From Xestospongia muta (lineage: Eukaryota > Porifera > Demospongiae > Haplosclerida > Petrosiidae), in contig OY848921.1 in NCBI GenBank assembly GCA_963693285.1, forward strand, positions 1,674,001 through 1,738,000: a stretch of 64,000 nucleotides of DNA, in the 5' to 3' direction. The notes below the pieces were generated by a model. That model did no database searches and was not told where the DNA came from. It saw only the letters and a program-made list of their open reading frames with translations. Positions 9,266 through 21,900 of the stretch are shown piece by piece (position 1 is the first letter of the stretch; each line of letters starts with the position of its first letter). The position numbers and the translations under genes are program-made.

Positions 9266-10868
9266 TTACCTGGTAAAATAATTACTCCATTCTTGTTTTG
9301 AGATGGAGTTGTTGCTATCAGAGTCTAACAGTTGTTTGAGTTGAACTTGAAAAGATTCTGTGGCTATCAAGTTATGTATTTCATTGTGTAAGCTTAGAAG
9401 TTCAGAGTGTTGTAATTTTCTATCATTACTCAAGTCATAGTATTTGAATTTCTGTCTCCTAATAGAAGACAACACCATCAGGTGAAAATTAGGAAACAGA
9501 TGTTCTCTTGAAAGCTTCAACTTGTACTCTGAGCAGTCTAAAGAGATAAAATGAACTCCTATGAATATTAATAGTCATATTGACAATATAATGTACATTA
9601 CATAATACAGTCAGAGTTATTTAACTATGATATAAATGAATGATGAAATGAAGTAGTGTTTTGCTTACTTTGATATTTTCCATTGTGTCTCACAATAATA
9701 TTTGTCTTATTGATACAGTTTTGTTTCTCTAATTCACACTGATTTGAGTAAGTCTTGACATCATAGTCACAAATGTGTCGTACTTCTGAAGAACATTTAT
9801 AATCACAACTAAGGGAGAAGAAAGTGATACACTTTGTAATGATTAGAGTTAGAAATATGGTTGAGTGATATGTTTATTACTCACACAACTTACCTGTTTC
9901 TGACACAGCTTCCATCAACACATTCATAGCTAACAGTACAACTTGGTTCACAATAATCTTTAAAAAGAAAAGAAGTAATAATCAAATGACATATACTTGG
10001 TTATATCATGTATGACTTGAGAATAACTAGTTTAGTGGAATTTCAGTTATGACAGTGTCATCAACCTAAATTGAGTGTGATATTGTAGTTGAAAAGTTTT
10101 TGTGAGTCGTACCAAAGCTTTTCATTGTTCTTTGTAGTCTTGGTACCAGATGTTTTGCTAGAGGAGGAAACATCTGAAGAAACTGCTATAACTTCTGATA
10201 CATAGTGCAGGAATTTCAGTGTGTCAATTAGGTTGTCTATGTCTCATGACATTGACTTCAGAAATGTTAATTGCAGGCATGTGTACAAGTATGTAATTAG
10301 CAATAGAGATATAAGAAATACTATATGTAACTAGATATCAACTAATAAGTGAACAAAATGGACTATAACCATCTTAACAACAAGTAAAATCAGGTTATTA
10401 GGCAGTTTATACTAGGAAATGATGTTTTGTATGTCTTCCTATTAAATTTATAAATTCTTGTGCTGTCTGTAATACTGTCTTCCTTTACTGTTTGACATTC
10501 TTCACTAATGTAATGATACCACACTCACATATTTTGTTAGGAAATAACATACTGACCACTAATTACATTCAGGCAGAATGGGTTTGATGTATACATGCTA
10601 CCAGACCCTTTTTCTCTAACTAAAGAGGCAGCAACACCAACTGACTAGGTTCTTAATGGCTGTCTCTCCCTAATCTATCTCACTTTTATTACTACTGGTA
10701 TTTTGTGTTTTTTTTTATTTCTACAAGCTTACCTGTAAAAGTAGTGTCATTAACATTTACCGGACCAGCTGCATTAATTAGTGATAAAAATGTTAGTCCT
10801 GCTAACAAAACGACATGAGATTTCTCTCCAAAGATTGGTTTTCTCAGTAAGTGTCGTAGTCCAAACAT
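9266..10868 (-). CDS. Secreted FOLN-Kazal-EF-hand protein (SPARC/follistatin-like), four coding exons
   Basis: I assembled this from splice sites: exons 10868-10733, 9957-9894, 9808-9669 and 9537-9266, with phases that join cleanly. Exon 1 encodes a signal peptide or anchor (VVLLAGLTFLSLINAAG after a basic N-terminus). Exon 2 is a follistatin-type Cys module (YCEPSCTVSYECVDGSCV). Exon 3 is a Kazal-like domain (CSSEVRHICDYDVKTYSNQC). Exon 4 carries two EF-hand-like loops, a degenerate one (YYDLSNDRKLQHSEL) and a better one (LLDSDSNNSISKQEW). The order matches extracellular Ca-binding SPARC/FSTL/testican proteins. The Kazal domain here has GKY where the copy at 63.4 kb has GKC, and DVKTY instead of DGKTY. 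The final TTTACCAG|GTAATT could be a donor, so the C-terminus may continue in another exon. Confidence 0.7.
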
Positions 10869-10893
10869 TATTGGTTACTATTGACAATAAATT

Positions 10894-11216
10894 CCCTGAA
10901 ATTGAGAGAGTAAAAATAATAAACAGGACTCCATACTAGCTTTCATTGATTAGAAACAATAGGAGTTATCAAAAGTAGAGTAATTGCTTGCAACAATAAA
11001 GTGACAACTATTACGTTAGAACAATAGCTCAAGATTTAGAACAAGAAGTCAATGACTTAAACATAACTAAGACTAACCACAGTTATTTTCATGAGTAAAT
11101 AAATAAGACTTACCGTTCCACAAATGGTGAAGTACACTTCTTGATTAAGTGGGACTCACTAGTAATCTATAAATCACTTTCGAATGCAAACTGTGACTTT
11201 TAGCCATTCTTATATA
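10894..11216 (-). promoter_or_regulatory. TATA box, 5'UTR exon and leader intron of the FOLN-Kazal-EF-hand gene
   Basis: A TATATAAG box on the minus strand at 11209-11216 precedes a probable leader exon ending at 11114 with a donor GGAACG|GTAAGTC. The matching acceptor, CTCTCAATTTCAG, places the next exon start at 10895, 27 bases before the ATG at 10868. Transcription would start near 11180. This is inferred from motif spacing only. Confidence 0.5.
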
Positions 11217-12571
11217 CTGACTGACTGGAAGAAGCTCTAGTTTCACTGGACAATATTGTTATGGCTTAGGGGCGTGGCAAATTGTAATTACGTGTGTTGC
11301 CATAGATAGTATAGACTACGTAACCATCCTTGAGAGCCCTCTCTATTGATGTATGGTTCTTTCTTTGTGTCTTAGGACTACTAAAGTCATTTATCACGGC
11401 ATTTTCAGTATAAGATCAGCTATGTTACTGTAGATTTGTAAATTGTGATGCTCACCTCAAAATCAAACGTTTCACTGAAACCTACTTTGTTGTATTAATA
11501 GCAGTAAAGAACTCTTCATGGTAACAATTGTAAATTGCTAAAATTGATGTGTTTATAATAATCAATGTATTGCATATGATATTCCCTTAAAAGTCATTAT
11601 ATCAAATTAGTGATGAGAAACACGATAAATCTTGTAAAATAATTGAAAATATAGTTATAATTAAATAAAATAACATAATAGAAGGTTGAAGTTTATGACT
11701 ATTTTAATGACTTAAATTGTCATAACTGTGGATAGATGGGTTCATATATACATGCTAAAAACAACTAGGAAATAATTGTATCATTGTTTTATGTTTTGTT
11801 TTAACAACTTTTGTCTGTTATATTTAGACCTGTTCAAAAATGGATTCTACTTTGGCTGCTAAGCAAGTTCATCATTTGTTTATTGATTACTTCTGTGTAC
11901 ATTTATATCATCTTCATCAACAATTCCTGTACCACTATAAAAATCAACACTCTTGTTCACAAATGCTGACATGAATCAGGTATATGGATCACACAAACAC
12001 AAATAATATGAAATTTAATTAACAATATCTAATATAAATACCAGTAATTATTGTCCAAACATTTTACTTAGATTAACCATTTTATAGGAAATAACCAACA
12101 ATACACAGTATTTGCTATACCATTGAATCAATAGTTCATCAAATATATGTAGTAGTCTTGTTCAAGTACATTGTTGTGACAACAATAACATTGTTGATAC
12201 ATGTAGCTTATATCTTTAATTATAATTGCTATGTAGAAGACATATATAGAGTAGACATGTGTAGTAGTTGTCTTATGTGTTAAATATATATAGCTACATG
12301 TATCCAGTGTGGTTGCTGTCATAACAATGTACTCCATAGTTTCTATGTATAAGACCTGTAGCTAGTTACTGTGTAGTAATATGATAACATACTACTTCCT
12401 CATAGTTGATATAAGAATTGTGATGTCATGGTGATGTAATTATGGTAAGCATCCAATAGTTTCATGAAGGAGTAAGAAGTATGCACTTAAGCTTTCAGAT
12501 ATGGTCATTTAAGGATGTGAACTAATGGTTTATTACTCTATTATGAATGGATTAGTAATGTTTTATAATTG

Positions 12572-12602
<31 letters not shown>

Positions 12603-12607
12603 CACAC
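12572..12607. repeat. (CA)n dinucleotide microsatellite
   Basis: Fourteen or more CA units in a nearly perfect run, followed by TGCACAC. Confidence 0.95.
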
Positions 12608-13128
12608 TTACGTATACACAAGATGATACTATCATATTAACAGCAATAATTAACAGTCAAATAGCTTCTTCACTCTATAGACATGTCATATGTATATTTT
12701 CCTAGCACTGTAGCATGTACCTACCCAGTAGCATAGCTAGAGTACTATGTATAGTAAGGTATAGGCTGGTTTTATGAAGCATGCTATGAAAATATTTGCA
12801 TCAAATTAATTATTCATAGGGTATGGTCAATAATTTATATTAATTTTTATTAACTTTAGTAAACATACTTATTAAATATAATCAATATGTACATTTACTA
12901 TGATGTCTCCTTTTCTTTATCTGACTGATCCATTGCAGCTTGTCTCTTGGTCATCTTATGTTTACATGTATAAGAGTGATCAAATATCATAATAATTACA
13001 TCATCATCACATGAATGATATAGTGAAAAAATTTGACCATTCATGTCAAATTAGCTAAATTCTATGTTGTAGGATGTTTTCCTGATTTTCTATTTTTTGG
13101 GCATACATGGACATTATGTCCATGTAAC

Positions 13129-13171
<43 letters not shown>
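13129..13171. repeat. (ATT)n trinucleotide microsatellite
   Basis: Uninterrupted TTA/ATT triplets, about 14 units. Confidence 0.95.
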
Positions 13172-13174
<3 letters not shown>

Positions 13175-13623
13175 AACACAGCAGATATGTAATTTTCAGC
13201 ATTACTATTTAGTTTAATGTTATACAATGACTTAGCAGTTAGACTAAATGGCTATATACAGTTCCTTCATGTTGTGCCAACATTGAATTACAGTCTTGTG
13301 GGATGATCACATTATTATGTCACTATGTCAACAATTTTGCAACTGGTCTCCCAAACTACAAGTTGTAGTCCATTGTTATTTGATGTCTTAACATGTTAAC
13401 AATTTGTAATAATGATTTGTTTATATATCTATATATTGATACTCTAGATCTGCTGTTATTTATACCATAGGCCAATCTTTATGGTAAATGTATGACAAAT
13501 AAAAAATGACATGTTATGCATTTTTAAATTGTCAAGGATGTAACCATGGTAATCAGTATTGTCCTATCTTTTATGTCATTAAGTAATAAGTAATATCAGT
13601 GATTATATTTGTCCTCTAGGTAG

Positions 13624-14224
13624 CTTGTCCTTGTAGCCTCGTACCCAGGCGTTAGAGTAGAACGCCTGGTGACTACTGCTTGCGCATGCGCGTAATTATT
13701 GAAACACGTTGACATCATAATTACTACTTTTTTAATTAAATGACGAATCGATGGGCTGGGTTTATAATGATGACGTGATTGACGTTGCATTCACTACACG
13801 AGTTTGAGCATGGCTAGCTGAGTTTGTTGGTTATGCAATGATTTAGTGAAAGCCAAAAGAGCAACAAACTTGTTCAGTGCTGTTGGGATGCAAAACAACT
13901 GGGTTTCTCGAATAACTTCTTTGCTTGATGTTATCATTTATTTGTATTAAGTGCAAACTTCGAATTGTCTCTCTAGAGAAATCTCTTGCAGACTTAGAGG
14001 CATTCAAACAGCTAGTTCCTAGCTTCTTTAGAGCTTACAGTAGACTAGCAGAAAAGTTTCTATCAGTACTACAAGTTAGCCATCACAATTAATCTAACAT
14101 TGACGTCATAGTTGACGGAGGATTCCAAGGGTATACTATTTTCCAAGAAATCTGTGGAAATTAAACGCATGCGCAAACAGTAGTTACCAGGCGTTTAGCC
14201 TGGGTACGAGGCTACTTGTCCTTG
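13624..14224. mobile_element. MITE, 581 bp, long imperfect TIRs and 10-bp target-site duplication (Mutator-like)
   Basis: The element spans 13634-14214. Its ends are inverted copies beginning TAGCCTCGTACCCAGGC, and the similarity extends inward about 55 bases through CGCCTGGT, ACTACTG and TTGCGCATGCG. The direct repeat CTTGTCCTTG flanks it at 13624-13633 and 14215-14224, a 10-bp target-site duplication. A 9-10 bp duplication with long TIRs is typical of Mutator-like elements. No transposase frame is present inside, so it is non-autonomous. It interrupts sequence that is continuous at about 7.37-7.44 kb and 61.08-61.15 kb. Confidence 0.88.
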
Positions 14225-14687
14225 TAGCTATTTCCAAATAGTCTAGCAACAGTGGAAGAACCATTCCCAATCTTAAAAATCAAGGTATAATACATAAATT
14301 ATCACATGATTATCATGTGATTTGTTATTCAATAGGATAAATAATTTGGACTTTGTGAGTGACTTTACTTTCTTATTCAAGACGTGGGAGTGACCAGATG
14401 TGACATGAGTTAGCAGGTACCATGACCACCAATCCATTTTAGGGTAATAATTTATTCTTTTATCATTCTGTTCATAACAATTTTTATTAGATGAGTCATT
14501 TTGGTGATCTTGACTTTACACATAAAGCAACATGAAATGTGTGGTTAGCTGTTGCCGTGGTGCTATTGACCACACCCATTCTTCCTTACTATCCAATTGA
14601 TTCATAATACGCTCATAAAATATGCTGACACAGCCAAGTTAGTATATACCAGTAGTTATTAACTATATCTTTGTCTCTGTATTGTAG

Positions 14688-15089
14688 TGAGAACATAGTC
14701 AAAATACTTAACAATAAACTAATGAATATAGAGAGAGCATTTATTTTACCAGAAGGATTACCAGGACGACCTTATTATAAGTAAGAAACAATACTTTATA
14801 TACATGTACTTCACTTAAGAACAATGATTAATCCTTCTATCTGTCCATTCTCTTCTCTATCCATCCATTCTTTCCTCTCTTTCTTTCTCCATACAGACAT
14901 GTTATCTTTGCTCCTAGTTCAGTCAACTCATATTCAGGTGCTTCTTTTCCAGGAGTAGTAGATAGTATCTTTAATGCTACAACATTAGAAGATTGGAATG
15001 AAGTACATCATCAGCTGGATATAGTAGCTATCCATGTACGCTATGCTACACAAATTATGAATCAACCCAGTGTTGAATGGGTTAATTAA
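14688..15089 (+). pseudogene. NAALADase / glutamate carboxypeptidase II-like 3' exons, copy B (best preserved)
   Basis: Exon a (14688-14780, after acceptor TTGTAG) reads ENIVKILNNKLMNIERAFIL then PEGLPGRPYYK. Exon b (14897-15089, after CCATACAG) reads [19 protein letters not shown] and ends at TAA 15087-15089. This is the C-terminal dimerisation domain of NAALADase/FOLH1-type proteins, where GLPxRPFYRHVIYAPSS is the equivalent human-type motif. Both exons are open and the splice phase is correct, but no peptidase exons lie upstream, so it is a 3' gene fragment. It ends about 0.9 kb from, and convergent with, the Death-ANK gene at 15990. Confidence 0.75.
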
Positions 15090-15727
15090 TTAATTAATTA
15101 AATAACTTAATTATGTATGAAGTTGTGAACTATTGTGACTTTGAAGTTACTGAATAAAACATAATGTGACAACATTATTTAAAATTTAGTAACAAATATA
15201 ACAGTTTCATATTTTGATTTTTATCAATCATTTATGACATTTGGTTTGTATTTAATGATTTTCTTGTCATTTTACTATATAATATTAACTTATATTATTA
15301 TTTCAGTTATTATGTAGTATCTGTAATAATATACTCTTCTCATATAATTATATTCATAAACATTCCTTCAAACTATATTAATAATAATTAATTTTATCAC
15401 CATATATTAGTTGTAGCAGAAGTAATGTCTACATCTACTGATATAATGTGATGTGGTCTACAGTTGTATCAGTTATATTGTATATGTTACTAGTAAGTAA
15501 CTGTAGTGGATAATCTTCACATTTATTTATAATAGAAAGTATTATAATATAATTATTAACAACATATAAATGATAATGTATAATATAATTATTAACAACA
15601 TATAAAATGTATAACACTGTGTGCTATATCAGTTACTATTTTTACAAATATGTACAAATCAACATAATATTAAATTAATGCTTATATTTTGTGTATTTCA
15701 CAATTTTTATCTCACATGGCTTCATCT

Positions 15728-15962
15728 CTGAAAAAAGAAAAAGACATTATAAAGATTACAGTAATCGTAGGGTTAACAAATAGTCTTAAGACTTTCATGA
15801 TCATGATATATGTTGCCTTACTAAATGCACTGTAATGGGAACATTAATAACTAATATCAAAAACAATAATAATAATAATAATAGTAGCAGTAGTAATAAC
15901 TGATAGTGTTCTATTTGTCATTACAATGAATACTCTTTTCTTATTATTTTGTCAAATCTTAC
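15728..15962 (-). other. Predicted 3'UTR intron of the 15990-25721 gene
   Basis: The donor CAACAG|GTAAGATTTG (15963/15962) lies 27 bases past the stop codon; the acceptor is CTTTTTTCAG with the next exon at 15727. The same intron exists in the plus-strand relative at 2454-2709. Similar introns sit at 41989-42185 and 53334-53531 behind the two downstream paralogues. Confidence 0.55.
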
Positions 15963-15989
15963 CTGTTGTATACAAATATTTGTCTTTAT

Positions 15990-18900
15990 TTAAAAATTGT
16001 CTTCTTCTTCTAAATCAGAGATTTGTGCAATATCAGAGTCTCCTACTGATGAGTGATCATTTGATAGTCCACCAGTCGTATAACCTGACTCAATAGAACC
16101 AGCCAATGACTCCTGATCATCATCATGGAAACCAGACATAGAATCTTGAAGTAGTGATACGATGTTATGACAACCTTTTTGATAAGCTATATCTATAGGT
16201 ATACGACCTAAAACATCTTTTAGAAGTGGATTAGCCCCATATTTTAGTAGCTGAATAGTAATATTCTCAAACCCATATTGACTTGATAAATGTAATGCTG
16301 TAGCACCAGTAGAAGTTTGATGATTGACATTAATTTGTGTCTTTAATAACTCTCTTACAACATCGTTATGTCCTTTGGCACAGGCTATCATAAGAGGTGT
16401 CAAGCCATTCATCCTGGCTAAATTAGGATCTGCTCCATTGTTAAATAAGGTAGAAATAACTGAAGAGTGACCGTTCTGGCTAGCAATAAAAATAGCTGTA
16501 ATTCCATCTGTGTTTTGGGTATTTACAAGAACATTTTTCTTTAATAATAACTCAACAATATCACCATGACCACTCTGACTGGCTGTCATAAGAGGTGTCC
16601 AACCATTGTTTTTAGCTATGTTAGGATCTGCTCCATTGTTAAGTAATGTAGAAACAACAGAAGAGTGACCATTTTGGCAAGCTATATAAAGAGCTGTTGT
16701 TCCATTTTCACTTTTGCTATTTTTAAAAACATTTTTTTCTAGTAATAACTGAACAATGTCACTGTGACCATTTTCACTGGCTGCCATAAGAGGTGTCCAA
16801 CCATCATTTGTAGCTAGGTTAGGGTCTGCACTATTGTTAAGTAATGTAGACACAACAGAATGGTGACCATTCTGGCTAGAAATATAAAAGACTGTTTCCC
16901 CATTTTTGTTTTGAGCATTTATTGGAACATTCCTATCCAGCAATAACTTAATAACATCATGAAAACCCTTTTTACTGGCTACCATAAGAGGTGTCCAACC
17001 ATTGCTGTCAGTTAAGTTAGGAGCTGTTGCATGGTCAAGTAAATTTAAGACAATAGTGGAGTGTCTATACCTGTTAGCAATATAAATAGCCATCACTAGA
17101 TCATTTATGGAAACATTTTTAATCAATATTTTCACCACATCATGGTGACCATTTTTACTGGCTGCCATAAGAGGTGTCCAGCCATTATTTCTGGCTATAT
17201 TATGATTTGCCCCTTTGTTAAGTAATGTAGAAACAACAGAAGAGTTACCATTTAGGCTAGCAATATAAATGGCTGTTTCTCCATTTTTGTTTTGAGCATT
17301 TATTGAAACATTCCTATCCAGCAATAACTTAACGACATCATGAAAACCCTTTTTACTGGCTACCATAAGAGGTGTCCAACCATCATTGTCAGTTAAGTTA
17401 GGAGCTGTTGCATGGTCAAGTAAAGTTAAGACAATAGTGGAGTGTCTATACCTGTTAGCAATATAAATAGCCATCACTAGATCATTTATGGAAACATTTT
17501 TAATCAATATCTTCACCACATCATGGTGACCATTTTTACTGGCTGCCATAAGAGGTGTCCAGTCATTATTTCTGGCTATGTTATGATTTGCCCCTTTGTT
17601 AAGTAATGTAGAAACAACAGAAAAGTGACCATTTTGGCAAGCTAAATAAATGGCTGTTACTCCATTTTTGTTTAGGGCATTTTTAAAAACATAATTCTCT
17701 AGTAATAACACAACAACGTCACTGTGACCATTTTCACTGGCTACCATTAGAGGTGTCCAGCTATCATTTGTAGCTAGGTTAGGGTCTGCACCATTGTTAA
17801 GTAATGTAGATACAACAGAATAGTGACCATTTTGGCTAGCAATATAAATGGCTGTTGCTCCATTTTTGTTTTGACTATTTATCGAAGCATTCTTATCCAG
17901 CAATAACTTAACGACATCATGAAAACCCTTTTTACTGGCTACCATAAGAGGTGTCCATTTATCATTGTCATCAGTTAAGTTAGGAGCTGTTGCATGGTCA
18001 AGTAAAGTTAAGACAATAGTGGAGTGTCTATACCTGTTAGCAATATAAATAGCCATCACTAGATCATTCATGGAAACATTTTTAATCAATATCTTCACCA
18101 CATCATGGTGACCATTTTTACTGGCTGCCATAAGAGGTGTCCAGCCATCATTTCTAGCTATATTATGATTTGCCCCTTTGTTAAGTAATGTAGAAACAAC
18201 AGAAAAGTGACCATTTTGGCAAGCTATAAAAATAGCTGTTGCTCCATTTTCGCTTTTGCTATTTTTAAAAACATTTTTTTCTAGTAGTAACTGAACAACG
18301 TCACTGTGACCATTTTCACTGGCTGCCATAAGAGGTGTCCAACCATCATTTTTAGCTAGGTTAGGGTCTGCACTATTGTTAAGTAATGTAGAAACAACAG
18401 AAGAGTGACCATTTTGGCAAGCAATATAAATAGCTGTTGCTCCATTTTCACTTTTGCTATTTTTAAAAACATTTTTTTCTAGTAGTAACTGAACAATGTC
18501 ACTGTGACCATTTTCACTGGCTACCATTAGAGGTGTCCAACCATCACTTGTAGCTAGGTTAGGGTTTGCACCATTGTTAAGTAATGTAGATACAACAGAA
18601 TAGTCACCATTTTGGCTAGCAATATAAAAGGCCGTTTCCCCATTTTTGTTTTGAGCATTTATTGAAACATTCCTATCCAGCAATAACTTAATAACATCAT
18701 GAAAACCCTTTTTACTGGCTACCATAAGAGGTGTCCAACCACCATTGGCAGTTAAGTTAGGACCTATTGCATGGTCAAGTAAAGTTAAGACAATAATGGT
18801 GTGTCTATACCTGTTAGCAATATAAATAGCCATCACTAGATCATTTATGGAAACATTTTTAATCAATATCTTCACCACGTCATGGTAACCGTTTTTACTG

Positions 18901-21900
18901 GCTTCCATAAGAGGTGTCCAGCCATCATTTCTAGCTATATTATGATTTGCCCCTTTGTTAAGTAATGTAGAAACAACAGAAGAGTGACCATTTTGGCAAG
19001 CTATAAAAATAGCTGTTGCTCCATTTTCGCTTTTGCTATTTTTAAAAACATTTTTTTCTAGTAGTAACTGAACAACCTCACTGTGACCATTTTCACTGGC
19101 TGCCATAAGAGGTGTCCAACCATCATTTGTAGCTAGGTTAGGGTCTGCACTATTGTTAAGTAATGTAGACACAACAGAATAGCCACCATTTTGGCTAGCA
19201 ATATAAAAGGCCGTTTCCCCATTTTTGTTTTGAGCATTTATTGAAACATTCCTATCCAGCAATAACTTAATAACATCATGAAAACCCTTTTTACTGGCTA
19301 CCATAAGAGGTGTCCAACCATCATTGTCAGTTAAGATAGGAGCTGTTCCATGGTCAAGTAAAGTTAAGACAATAGTGGAGTGTCTATACCTGTTAGCAAT
19401 ATAAATAGCCATCACTAGATCATTTATGGAAACATTTTTAATCAATATCTTCACCACATCATGGTGACCATTTTTACTGGCTGCCATAAGAGGTGTCCAG
19501 CCATTATTTCTGGCTATATTATGATTTGCCCCTTTGTTAAGTAATGTAGAAACAACAGAAGAGTTACCATTTAGGCTAGCAATATAAATGGCTGTTTCTC
19601 CATTTTTGTTTTGAGCATTTATTGAAACATTCCTATCCAGCAATAACTTAACGACATCATGAAAACCCTTTTTACTGGCTACCATAAGAGGTGTCCAACC
19701 ATCGTTGTCAGTTAAGTTTGGAGCTGTTGCATGGTCAAGTAAAGTTAAGACAATAGTGGAGTGTCTATACCTGTTAGCAATATAAATAGCCATCACTAGA
19801 TCATTTATGGAAACATTTTTAATCAATATCTTCACCACATCATGGTGACCATTTTTACTGGCTGCCATAAGAGGTGTCCAGTCATTATTTCTGGCTATGT
19901 TATGATTTGCCCCTTTGTTAAGTAATGTAGAAACAACAGAAGAGTGACCATTTTGGCAAGCTAAATAAATGGCTGTTACTCCATTTTTGTTTAGGGCATT
20001 TTTAAAAACATAATTCTCTAGTAATAACACAACAACGTCACTGTGACCATTTTCACTGGCTACCATTAGAGGTGTCCAGCTATCATTTGTAGCTAGGTTA
20101 GGGTCTGCACCATTGTTAAGTAATGTAGATACAACAGAATAGTGACCATTTTGGCTAGCAATATAAATGGCTGTTGCTCCATTTTTGTTTTGACTATTTA
20201 TCGAAGCATTCTTATCCAGCAATAACTTAACGACATCATGAAAACCCTTTTTACTGGCTACCATAAGAGGTGTCCATTTATCATTGTCATCAGTTAAGTT
20301 AGGAGCTGTTGCATGGTCAAGTAAAGTTAAGACAATAGTGGAGTGTCTATACCTGTTAGCAATATAAATAGCCATCACTAGATCATTCATGGAAACATTT
20401 TTAATCAATATCTTCACCACATCATGGTGACCATTTTTACTGGCTGCCATAAGAGGTGTCCAGCCATCATTTCTAGCTATATTATGATTTGCCCCTTTGT
20501 TAAGTAATGTAGAAACAACAGAAGAGTGACCATTTTGGCAAGCTATATAAATAGCTGTTGTTCCATTTTCGCTTTTGCTATTTTTAAAAACATTTTTTTC
20601 TAGTAGTAACTGAACAACCTCACTGTGACCATTTTCACTGGCTGCCATAAGAGGTGTCCAACCATCATTTGTAACTAGGTTAGGGTCTGCACTATTGTTA
20701 AGTAATGTAGACACAACAGAATAGCCACCATTTTGGCTAGCAATATAAAAGGCCGTTTCCCCATTTTTGTTTTGAGCATTTATTGAAACATTCCTATCCA
20801 GCAATAACTTAATAACATCATGAAAACCCTTTTTACTGGCTACCATAAGAGGTGTCCAACCATCGTTGTCAGTTAAGTTAGGAGCTGTTCCATGGTCAAG
20901 TAAAGTTAAGACAATAGTGGAGTGTCTATACCTGTTAGCAATATAAATAGCCATCACTAGATCATTTATGGAAACATTTATAATCAATATCTTCACCACA
21001 TCATGGTGACCATTTTTACTGGCTTCCATAAGAGGTGTCCAACCATCATTATTAGCTAGGTTAGGGTCTGCCCCATTGTTAAGTAATATAGAAACAGCAA
21101 AAGGATGACCACTTTGGCAAGCAAAATGAATGGCTGTTCTTCCGTCTTTGTGTGGTGTATTTACAAGAACATTGTTTCTTAGTAATAACTCAATCACATC
21201 ATGATGACCATTTTCACTGGCTGACATAAGAGGTGTCCAACCACCATTTCTAGTTAGGTTAGGATCTGCCCCATTATTAAGCAATGTAGAGACAATAGAG
21301 TAGTGACCATCCTGGCTAGCAATGTAAATGGCTGTTGCTCCACTTTTGTTTTGTGTATTCATTGAAATACTTTTCTCTAGTAATAACTCAACAACTTCAC
21401 CCTTACCTTTCTTACTAGCTATCATAAGAGGTGTCCAGCCATCATTTGTAGTTATGTTAGGATCTGCCCCATTGTGAAGTAAAGTAGTGACAACAGAATA
21501 ATGACCATTCTGGCTTGCCAAAAAAATTGCTGTTGCTCCATTCTTGTTAATGGCATTTATAGAAACATTTTTTTCAAGTAATAATTGAACTATTTTGTGA
21601 TGGCCATTATTGGATGCTGCCATAAGAGATGTCCAGCCATCTACTGTACTTAGATTAGCATTTGCATTATGGCTAAGTAATGTAGAGACAACAGAAGAGT
21701 AACCATTTAGGCTAGCAATATAAATGGCAGTTGTTCCATCTTTGTTTTGAGCATTAATTGAAACAATTTTTCCTACCAGTAAGTTAACAATATCATGATG
21801 ACCAATGTTACTAGCTGCCATAAGAGGTGTCCAATCACCTATGACTAGGTTAGGGTCTGCCCCATTATTAAGTAATGTAGAGACAATAGAAGAGTGACCA

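Larger units (their letters stand above)
11217..13620. other. Intergenic, no supported gene; contains microsatellites
   Basis: Both strands are stop-rich apart from short AT-biased frames. It contains a (CA)n run at about 12572-12607 and an (ATT)n run at about 13129-13171. I see no domain-bearing exon. Confidence 0.5.

Noticed and set aside
12128..12337. Short minus-strand frame with Tyr/Ile-rich sequence (similar at 15435-15617 and 35507-35698)
   Set aside because: Low-complexity translation of AT-rich DNA without any family resemblance.
13596..13790. 64-codon minus-strand frame
   Set aside because: It runs across the terminal repeat of the MITE at 13634 and is explained by that element.
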